A stretch of 8,113 nucleotides of DNA. Origin: Oscillospiraceae bacterium (GTDB taxonomy: Bacteria > Bacillota > Clostridia > UMGS1883). This document shows positions 1 to 6,900 of this stretch, one piece after another (within the stretch, counting starts at the first letter, position 1; each line of letters opens with the position of its first letter). The position numbers and the translations under genes were made by a program. The notes under the pieces were generated by a model. It was given only the letters and a program-made list of their open reading frames with translations, was not told the origin of the DNA and did not search any database. The stretch lies in NCBI GenBank assembly GCA_015069065.1, contig SVJI01000060.1, forward strand, positions 1 through 8,113, written 5' to 3'.

Positions 1-70
1 TGCAAACGGCGAGGATGCATATATAATCGGTGAAATCATCAAGAGTGAGGAAAGCGTGGTTATATGCTAA
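1..70 (+). CDS. purM: Phosphoribosylformylglycinamidine cyclo-ligase (AIR synthetase), C-terminal end only
   Basis: This is the 3' end of a gene that begins before the window. Reading from base 2 it gives 22 codons and a TAA stop at 68-70. The translated tail (ANGEDAYIIGEII, ending SVVIC) matches the conserved end of PurM, where a glycine-rich turn is followed by an aromatic residue, an isoleucine-glycine pair and a final hydrophobic strand. PurM is cytosolic and closes the imidazole ring, turning FGAM and ATP into AIR. The stop overlaps the purN start by 7 bases, and purM-purN is a very common gene pair, which supports the call. The catalytic and ATP-binding parts are outside the window, so they cannot be judged. 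The identification rests on a short tail plus context. Confidence 0.85.
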   Translation, partial: ANGEDAYIIGEIIKSEESVVIC

Positions 71-663
71 AGCGTATAGCGGTTCTGGTTTCCGGCGGAG
101 GAACGAATTTACAGGCGCTTATTGATGCACAGAAAAGCGGTATCATTACAAGCGGGGCAATAACTCTGGTTGTTTCCAACAATCCCGATGCGTACGCTCT
201 TGAGAGGGCGAAAAACGCAGGTATAGATACGGCAGTGGTTAATAAAAAGGAATGCATCGGTCAGGCGGATTTTGAAGAAAAACTGATTGACGTTCTTGAA
301 AAAAATGAAACCGATTTTATAGTTCTGGCAGGATTCATGTGCATACTCAGCGAAAACTTTACATCAAAATACTCTGACAGGATTATAAATGTTCATCCGT
401 CATTGATTCCGTCCTTTTGCGGTAAAGGCTTCTATGGACTTCATGTTCATGAGGCGGCACTCAGCTACGGAGTCAAGGTTACAGGTGCGACAGTGCATTT
501 TGTAAATGAAATTCCCGACGGCGGTAAAATCATAATGCAAAAGGCAGTGTATATTCAGGATGGAGATACACCCGAAATTTTACAAAGACGTGTCATGGAG
601 GAGGCGGAGTGGATAATTCTGCCCCAAGCCGTAGAAAAAATTTGTAAGGAGAGTTTCAAGTGA
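64..663 (+). CDS. purN: Phosphoribosylglycinamide formyltransferase (GAR transformylase, 10-formyl-THF dependent)
   Basis: This cytosolic enzyme transfers the formyl group of 10-formyltetrahydrofolate to GAR, giving FGAR. The 199-residue length fits the PurN family. The phosphate-binding loop SGGGTNLQALIDA spans residues 10-22, followed by NNPDAYALERAKNAGI from 39. The catalytic set matches the E. coli Asn-His-Asp triad: N109 and H111 in NVHPSLIP, and D152 in IPDGGKIIMQ. The THF-site segment GATVHFVNE is at 141-149. Relative to E. coli PurN, the loop after HPSLIP (SFCGKGFYGLHVHEA, 117-131) is several residues longer. The ATG at 64 lies inside the end of purM (7-base overlap). Its ribosome site is weak (GAGG at 47-50, 13 bases away), suggesting dependence on translation of purM. 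No alternative ATG precedes the glycine loop. The 3' end overlaps the next gene by 4 bases. Confidence 0.96.
   Translation: MLKRIAVLVSGGGTNLQALIDAQKSGIITSGAITLVVSNNPDAYALERAKNAGIDTAVVNKKECIGQADFEEKLIDVLEKNETDFIVLAGFMCILSENFTSKYSDRIINVHPSLIPSFCGKGFYGLHVHEAALSYGVKVTGATVHFVNEIPDGGKIIMQKAVYIQDGDTPEILQRRVMEEAEWIILPQAVEKICKESFK
646..653 (+). promoter_or_regulatory. Ribosome binding site selecting the GTG start of the PurO-like gene
   Basis: AAGGAGAG lies within the last codons of purN. Its GGAG core (648-651) ends 8 bases before the GTG at 660. This near-consensus spacing supports the GTG start, although the codon is not ATG and it overlaps the purN stop (GTGA). Confidence 0.8.
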
Positions 664-1373
664 AAAAAATAAATATTTATGAAGAACTTAAACAGAATGA
701 TTATCCCGGCAGAGGAATTGTGATAGGAAAGTCTGCTGACGGAAAATCAGCTGTTACAGCATATTTCATTATGGGAAGAAGTGTTAACAGCCGTAACCGT
801 GTTTTTGTAGAGGACGGAAACGGAATACGCACACAGGCTTTTGACCCGTCAAAGCTTGAGGACCCGCATCTTATCATATATGCTCCTGTAAGAGTTCTGG
901 GAAATAAGACAATCGTTACAAACGGTGACCAGACTGATACCATATACGAGCTTATGAATCAGCAGTTAACCTTTGAGCAGGCACTGCGTACACGTGAGTT
1001 TGAGGATGATGCTCCCAATTACACTCCCAGAATTTCAGGAATAATGAAGGTTGATAACGGTGAATACAGCTATGCAATGTCAATCCTTAAGAGTGCAAAC
1101 GGAAACCCCGACTCATGTCAGAGATTTACATACAGCTATAAAAATTCTATAGCAGGTGAGGGACATTTTATTCACACTTATATGGGTGACGGAAGTCCGC
1201 TTCCATCCTTTGAGGGTGAACCCAAGCTTGTTGAAATCCCCAATGACCTTGACGAATTTGCAGATAAGCTGTGGAACAGTCTTAACGAGGATAACAAGGT
1301 TTCCCTTTTCGTTAGATTCATTGATATCGAAACAGGAGAGGTTAAGTCCAAGATTATAAATAAAAATAAATAA
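660..1373 (+). CDS. purO: IMP cyclohydrolase, archaeal PurO type
   Basis: The predicted reaction is dehydration and ring closure of FAICAR to IMP, the last step of the pathway, in the cytosol. Residues 16-46 (PGRGIVIGKSADGKS, then AYFIMGRSVNSRNR) and 83-95 (KTIVTNGDQTDTI) match the signature blocks of archaeal PurO, a family with an N-terminal-nucleophile-hydrolase-like fold unrelated to the cyclohydrolase half of PurH. A further PurO-like block, NYTPRISGIM, is at 120-129. At 237 residues it is longer than archaeal PurO (about 200), with extra sequence including GEGHFIHTYMGDGSPLPSF (166-184) and a charged C-terminus. The GTG start is supported by a strong ribosome site and the 4-base GTGA overlap with purN, an arrangement that suggests coupled translation. 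Placement next to a transformylase-only gene is strong independent support. Enzyme activity is inferred from family membership and context. Confidence 0.88.
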   Translation: MKKINIYEELKQNDYPGRGIVIGKSADGKSAVTAYFIMGRSVNSRNRVFVEDGNGIRTQAFDPSKLEDPHLIIYAPVRVLGNKTIVTNGDQTDTIYELMNQQLTFEQALRTREFEDDAPNYTPRISGIMKVDNGEYSYAMSILKSANGNPDSCQRFTYSYKNSIAGEGHFIHTYMGDGSPLPSFEGEPKLVEIPNDLDEFADKLWNSLNEDNKVSLFVRFIDIETGEVKSKIINKNK

Positions 1374-1397
1374 TTCACTGACTTATTATCGCGTTAC

Positions 1398-1405
1398 AGA
1401 AAGGA
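1398..1405 (+). promoter_or_regulatory. Ribosome binding site deciding the start of the AICAR transformylase
   Basis: AGAAAGGA sits 8 bases before the ATG at 1414. An earlier in-frame ATG at 1405 shares the final A of this site, leaving no spacer, so a ribosome bound here would start at 1414 rather than 1405. This trims three residues (MLQ) from the longest possible reading frame. Confidence 0.75.
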
Positions 1406-1413
1406 TGTTACAA

Positions 1414-2598
1414 ATGAAAGAGTTTGAACTTAAATACGGATGTAATCCGAATCAGAAGCCCTCTAAAATTTTCATGCATGACGGTACGGAGCTTCCCATT
1501 GAAATACTTAACGGACGCCCCGGGTATATAAATTTTTTGGATGCACTCAACAGCTGGCAGCTTGTAAAGGAGCTTAAAGAGGCTCTGGGCATGTGTGCGG
1601 CAACATCTTTTAAGCATGTAAGCCCTACATCTGCTGCAGTTGGTGTTAAAATGGATGACAACCTTAAAAAGGCGTGCTTCGTTGACGATGTAGAGGGTCT
1701 TGATGAATCACCTCTCGCAACGGCATACGCACGTGCCAGGGGTACAGACAGAATGAGTTCCTTTGGTGACTGGATTGCACTTTCAGACAAGTGTGATGTT
1801 ACCTGTGCACGCCTTATTGCACGTGAGGTTTCAGACGGTGTTATAGCACCCGATTACGATGAGGAGGCTCTCGAAATCCTTAAGTCAAAGAGAAAGGGTA
1901 CCTATAACGTAATTAAAATTGACCCGAGCTTTGTTCCCGACAGTGTTGAGCATAAGCAGGTTTACGGTATTACCTTTGAACAGGGCAGAAATAATTTCGA
2001 AATTAACCGTGCCCTTTTGGAGGATATCGTTACAGATAATAAGGAAATGCCCGAGGATGCTAAACGTGACCTTATAATTGCGCTGATTACTCTTAAATAT
2101 ACTCAGTCAAATTCCGTATGCTTTGCAAAGGACGGACAGGCTATCGGTGTAGGCGCAGGTCAGCAGTCAAGAATTCACTGCACACGTCTTGCAGGTAATA
2201 AGGCTGATATATGGCATCTTCGTCAGCATGAAAAGGTGTTGAACCTTCCTTTCAAGGATGAAGTAAGACGTCCTGACCGTGACAACGCAATTGACGTTTA
2301 TATTTCCGAGGACTACGAGGATGTTCTCGCAGACGGAAATTGGGAGGCACTATTTACACATAAGCCTGAGCCCTTTACTCGTAAGGAGCAGAGGGAATAC
2401 CTCGCTTCTCTTAAGGGTGTTGCACTTGGTTCAGATGCATTCTTCCCCTTTGGTGACAATATTGAGCGTGCTGCAAGAAGCGGCGTGAGCTATATCGCAC
2501 AGCCCGGCGGTTCCATCCGTGACGATAACGTTATCGAAGCTTGTAACAAGCACGGTATGGTTATGGCAATGACAAAAATGAGACTCTTCCACCACTAA
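1414..2598 (+). CDS. purH: Stand-alone AICAR transformylase (AICARFT domain only, ATIC-like)
   Basis: It is predicted to formylate AICAR with 10-formyl-THF, giving FAICAR for the neighbouring cyclohydrolase. The 394 residues hold only the transformylase half of PurH. The N-terminal MGS-like cyclohydrolase domain is absent, since the protein begins directly at the domain edge (MKEFELKYGCNPNQ). The catalytic Lys-His pair is K67-H68 in SFKHVSP. Other conserved blocks are DRMSSFGDWIALSD (112-125), TQSNSV with N233, GVGAGQQSRIHCTRLAG (245-261), SDAFFPF (340-346), PGGSIRD (364-370) and the terminal RLFHH (390-394). The long segment at about 264-335, missing from ordinary bacterial PurH, and the SFKHVSP motif match animal ATIC. 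It lies 40 bases after the PurO-like gene. Such transformylase-only proteins have also been called purH1 or purV, so the symbol purH denotes function only. Confidence 0.93.
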   Translation: MKEFELKYGCNPNQKPSKIFMHDGTELPIEILNGRPGYINFLDALNSWQLVKELKEALGMCAATSFKHVSPTSAAVGVKMDDNLKKACFVDDVEGLDESPLATAYARARGTDRMSSFGDWIALSDKCDVTCARLIAREVSDGVIAPDYDEEALEILKSKRKGTYNVIKIDPSFVPDSVEHKQVYGITFEQGRNNFEINRALLEDIVTDNKEMPEDAKRDLIIALITLKYTQSNSVCFAKDGQAIGVGAGQQSRIHCTRLAGNKADIWHLRQHEKVLNLPFKDEVRRPDRDNAIDVYISEDYEDVLADGNWEALFTHKPEPFTRKEQREYLASLKGVALGSDAFFPFGDNIERAARSGVSYIAQPGGSIRDDNVIEACNKHGMVMAMTKMRLFHH

Positions 2599-2601
2599 TT
2601 C

Positions 2602-2609
2602 AGAGAGGA
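2602..2609 (+). promoter_or_regulatory. Ribosome binding site for purD
   Basis: AGAGAGGA lies in the short gap after the transformylase stop, 12 bases before the ATG at 2622. An in-frame TTG at 2610 directly abuts the site, leaving no spacer, so it is unlikely to be used. The spacing to 2622 is slightly long but workable. Confidence 0.6.
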
Positions 2610-2621
2610 TTGAATAATATA

Positions 2622-3881
2622 ATGAAAGTTATGGTAGTTGGCGGCGGCGGCCGCGAGCATGCTATTATCAAGAAGATAAAGGAAAATAAATCTGTAAGTG
2701 AGATTTTTGCACTTCCCGGAAACGGCGGTATTGCAGCCGATGCGACCTGCGTTAATATCGGGGCAAAGGATATTGATGCCATTGTAGCCTTTGCAGTGGA
2801 AAACAGCATTGATTTTGCCGTTGTTGCTCCTGATGACCCGTTGGTTCTCGGTTGTGTTGATGCACTTAATGCAAAGGGTATTAAAACATTCGGACCCAAT
2901 AAGGCAGCAGCTATTATCGAGGGAAGTAAGGTTTTTTCAAAAAATCTTATGAAGAAATATAATATTCCTACTGCACAGTATGAAGTTTTCACTGATATGG
3001 ATGCGGCGCTTAATTATCTTGAAACTGCACCGATTCCCACTGTTGTAAAGGCTGACGGTCTGGCGCTCGGTAAGGGTGTTATAATTGCCGAAACGAGAGA
3101 AGACGCCAAGGATGCAGTAAAGAGCATCATGGGGGATAAGGTTTTCGGAGAAAGCGGAAGCAGCATCGTAATTGAAGAATTCCTGACAGGTCCCGAGGTT
3201 TCTGTCCTTTCTTTCACAGACGGTGAAACACTTATTCCCATGGTGTCATCCATGGACCATAAGAGAGCACTGGATAACGACATGGGACTTAATACAGGTG
3301 GCATGGGAACAGTTGCTCCAAACCCCTATTATACAGAGGAAATTGCAAAAGAATGTATGGAAACAATCTTCATTCCTACCGTTGAAGCCATGAATAAAGA
3401 GGGAAGAAGCTTTTCAGGCTGCCTTTACTTTGGTCTGATGCTTACTCCCAACGGACCTAAGGTTATAGAATACAACTGCCGCTTCGGTGACCCCGAAACT
3501 CAGGTTGTACTGCCCCTTTTGGAAAGTGATTTGCTTGATATTATGCTCCACATTTCAGACAAAACCCTGAAAGATGCCGATGTGCGTTTTTCAAGCGGAA
3601 GTGCCTGCTGTGTAGTTATGGCGTCAAAGGGATATCCCGGAAAGTATGAAACAGGCTTTGAAATTACAATGCCCCTTGACAAAAATATCTATGTTGCGGG
3701 AGCAAAGCTTGATAACGGAAAGCTCCTTACAGGCGGTGGTCGTGTTTTGGGTGTAACGGAAACTGCGCCTACGCTGAAAGAAGCTATAGAAAAGGCATAT
3801 AAAACCGTTAAGGAAGTAAGCTTTGAAAATGCCTACTGCAGAAGTGACATAGGTGCAAGGGCACTGAAAGCGAACAACTGA
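2622..3881 (+). CDS. purD: Phosphoribosylamine-glycine ligase (GAR synthetase)
   Basis: This cytosolic ATP-grasp enzyme joins glycine to phosphoribosylamine with ATP, giving GAR, the substrate of the PurN encoded upstream. At 419 residues it has the usual length. The N-terminal domain opens with MKVMVVGGGGREHAI (1-14) and has APDDPLVLG at 69-77. The linker into ATP-grasp is GPNKAAAIIEGSK (91-103). ATP-grasp blocks are VVKADGLALGKGV (141-153), EEFLTGPEVS (185-194), MDHKRALDND (211-220), LNTGGMGTVAPNP (223-235) and the metal-binding EYNCRFGDPETQ (283-294). The C-terminal domain runs from about 325. The ATG at 2622 is preferred to an in-frame TTG at 2610, because the family begins at the MKV strand and the TTG abuts the ribosome site. 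It is 23 bases after the transformylase and 25 before purL. No key residue looks lost. Confidence 0.97.
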   Translation: MKVMVVGGGGREHAIIKKIKENKSVSEIFALPGNGGIAADATCVNIGAKDIDAIVAFAVENSIDFAVVAPDDPLVLGCVDALNAKGIKTFGPNKAAAIIEGSKVFSKNLMKKYNIPTAQYEVFTDMDAALNYLETAPIPTVVKADGLALGKGVIIAETREDAKDAVKSIMGDKVFGESGSSIVIEEFLTGPEVSVLSFTDGETLIPMVSSMDHKRALDNDMGLNTGGMGTVAPNPYYTEEIAKECMETIFIPTVEAMNKEGRSFSGCLYFGLMLTPNGPKVIEYNCRFGDPETQVVLPLLESDLLDIMLHISDKTLKDADVRFSSGSACCVVMASKGYPGKYETGFEITMPLDKNIYVAGAKLDNGKLLTGGGRVLGVTETAPTLKEAIEKAYKTVKEVSFENAYCRSDIGARALKANN

Positions 3882-3888
3882 TTTTTTT

Positions 3889-3899
3889 GGAGAGGAGAG
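3889..3899 (+). promoter_or_regulatory. Ribosome binding site of purL
   Basis: The purine-rich run GGAGAGGAGAG contains two GGAG cores. The second (3894-3897) ends 9 bases before the ATG at 3907. It is the strongest site in the window and fits the longest protein of the operon. Confidence 0.75.
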
Positions 3900-3906
3900 C
3901 ATACAA

Positions 3907-6900
3907 ATGGTTTTTAGAATATATGTAGAAAAGAAAAACGGACTTGACCATGGTGCAAGTGCGCTGAAAAAAGATTTGCGTGACCTTTTGGGAATTAAGG
4001 GTATAGAAGAACTTCGTATGTATAACCGTTACGATGTTGAAAATCTTTCACAGGAGCTTTTTGAAAATTCTGTAAAAACAGTATTTTCTGAGCCACAGAC
4101 AGATAATACCTATACACAGTGTCCTACAGGTGATGTTGTTTTTGCGGTTGAGTACCTTCCCGGTCAGTTTGATGCACGCGCAGCATCAGCGGCGGAGTGC
4201 ATACAGATTATATCCAAAGGGGAAAGACCCGATGTGCGCACAGCCACAGTTTATGTGCTTAACGGCAATATTTCCGAGGAAGAAGTACAGAGTATTAAAA
4301 AGTATGTGATAAACCCAGTAGAGGCGAGAGAGGCATCTCTTGACACGGTTGATACACTTAAGGCAGATTATACCATTCCTACAGAGGTTGAAATTCTCGA
4401 CGGTTTCTGTGCCCTTTCACGTGAACAGCTGGCACAGTTTATCGATGAACGCGGCCTTGCGATGGATATTGACGATATTCTTTTCTGCCAGCAGTATTTC
4501 ATCAGCGAAAAGCGTGAGCCTACAATCACAGAAATCAAGATGATTGACACATACTGGTCTGACCATTGCCGTCATACCACATTCCTTACAACCATTGACA
4601 ATGTTAAGTTTGAGGATGAGCTTCTCCAGAATACCTATGAAGAATATATTGCAGACCGTAAGATGCTCGGCAGAACAAAGCCTGTTAATCTTATGGATAT
4701 TGCTACACTTGCTACACGCGTTCTCAAAAAGGCTGGAAAACTGCAGAAGCTTGACGAATCAGAGGAAATCAATGCTTGTACAGTAAAAATAGATGTTATA
4801 AGGGATGGAAAAGTAGAAAAGTGGCTGCTTCTCTTCAAGAATGAGACCCACAATCATCCCACAGAAATCGAGCCCTTTGGCGGTGCGGCAACCTGTATCG
4901 GCGGTGCTATCCGTGACCCGCTTTCAGGCAGAAGCTATGTTTATGCGGCAATGCGTGTGACAGGTGCCGCTGACCCCACAGTTCCTGTATCAGAGACTAT
5001 GCAGGGTAAGCTTCCGCAGAGAAAGATTGTTACCACTGCGGCAAACGGCTATAGCTCATACGGTAACCAGATTGGACTTGCAACAGGTCAGGTTGATGAA
5101 ATTTACCATGACGGATATGTTGCAAAAAGAATGGAAATCGGTGCTGTTATTGCGGCAGCTCCCGAAGAAAATGTACGCAGAGAACGTCCTGAGGATGGCG
5201 ATGTTGTAATACTTCTGGGCGGTAAGACAGGTCGTGACGGCTGCGGCGGTGCTACAGGCTCGTCCAAGTCACACAACCTTTCATCCCTTGAAAACTGCGG
5301 CGCAGAGGTGCAGAAAGGTAATGCACCCGAGGAAAGAAAGCTCCAGCGTCTTTTCAGAAACAGTGAGGTTTCACGCCTGATTAAGCGTTGTAACGACTTT
5401 GGAGCCGGTGGTGTTTCTGTTGCGATTGGTGAGCTTGCAGACGGTCTTGAAATTAACCTGAACGCAGTTCCCAAGAAGTACGAGGGACTTGACGGCACAG
5501 AGCTTGCAATCAGCGAATCTCAGGAGAGAATGGCTGTTGTAGTAGAGAGCAAGGATGTTGAAAAATTCTGCGCTCTTGCAGAAAAGGAAAATCTGGAAGC
5601 AACTGTTGTTGCAGTTGTAAAGGAACATCCTTACCTTGTAATGAACTGGAACGGTAAGAATATAGTAAACCTTTCCAGAGAATTTTTGAATTCAAACGGT
5701 GCTGAAAAGCATATAGACATCGCACCCTCTAAGATAGAGTGCTTTGAAAAGAAAGTCAGCGGAAGCTTTACTGAGAATTATAAGAATCTTGCTCAGGACC
5801 TTAACGTTTGCTCCAAACGCGGACTTTCAGAAAGATTTGACTCCACAATCGGTGCTGGCAGTGTACTTATGCCCTTTGGCGGTAAGTATCAGCGTACTCC
5901 TGTTCAGGCGATGGTTAATAAAATCTCCACACCTGACGGTGATACACAGACCTGCTCTCTTATGAGCTGGGGATACAATCCCTTTATCATGGAAAAGAGT
6001 CCGTACCACGGTGCATACCTCGCGGTGGTTGAGTCTGTATGTAAGCTTGTTGCACACGGCGGCTCATTTGAGGAAGTGTACCTTACTTTCCAGGAATATT
6101 TTGAAAAGCCCAAAGCTGACGCAGCTCGTTGGGGTAAGCCCATGGCAGCACTTCTCGGTGCTTATAAAGCACAGAAGGATTTTGAGATAGCGTCTATCGG
6201 CGGTAAGGACTCCATGAGCGGAAGCTTTGAGGATATTGACGTTCCTCCGACACTTGTATCATTTGCAGTTACAACTGACAATGTCGATAATATAATTTCT
6301 CCAGAGTTTAAGAAAGCAGGTAGCAAGGTTTATATTATTAAGCCTGAATATGATAAAAACGGACTTCCGTCTGCTGATTCCCTTAAGGCTGTATTTGACC
6401 GTGTGACAAGGCTTATGCGCAGCGGTAAGGTGCTCAGCTGCTATACACCCACCTACGGCGGTGTGGCAGAAGCCGTTCTTAAAATGGCAATGGGTAACGG
6501 CATTGGCTTTGCTTATGACGCTAATCTTACCACTCAGGAAATTTTCGGTTATAATTACGGTGCTTTCTTGATTGAAACATCGGAAGATATTGAAAATGCG
6601 GTATTTGTTGGTACTACAACAGATAAGGACGAAATTTCCCTTGCAGGGGAGAGCGTTGCTCTTTCTGCACTTTGCGAGCTTTATGAAAATAAGCTTGAGA
6701 AGATTTATCGCTGCAACATAGAAACATCTGATAAGAAAATTGAGAAATTCAGCTATAACGGCGAAAGCTCATTTAAAGCGTCAGTTAAGGTTGCACAGCC
6801 CAAGGTGCTTATTCCTGTATTCCCCGGAACAAACTGTGAATACGACAGTGCCAAGGCATTTGAAAAAGCAGGTGCCAAGGCTGAAATATTTGTTATTAAC

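Noticed and set aside
1405..1413. Earlier in-frame ATG giving a three-residue longer transformylase.
   Set aside because: The ribosome site abuts this ATG with no spacer, while the ATG at 1414 has an 8-base spacer and begins at the domain edge.
1374..1413. AT-rich 40-base gap after the PurO-like gene, considered as an internal promoter or riboswitch.
   Set aside because: No -35/-10 pair with acceptable spacing is seen, and the gap is too short for a purine riboswitch or other structured leader.
2610..2621. TTG start giving a four-residue longer PurD.
   Set aside because: TTG is a weak start, lies directly against the ribosome site, and PurD proteins begin at the MKV strand encoded from 2622.
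2600..2992. Open frame of 130 codons on the minus strand opposite purD.
   Set aside because: It covers the purD ribosome site and the nucleotide-binding domain. Its composition is low-complexity and resembles no known protein, so it is a shadow frame.
5103..5498. Long open frame on the minus strand inside purL (131 codons).
   Set aside because: It lies wholly opposite conserved catalytic blocks of purL and has no recognisable motif or ribosome site. It is a by-product of codon use on the other strand.
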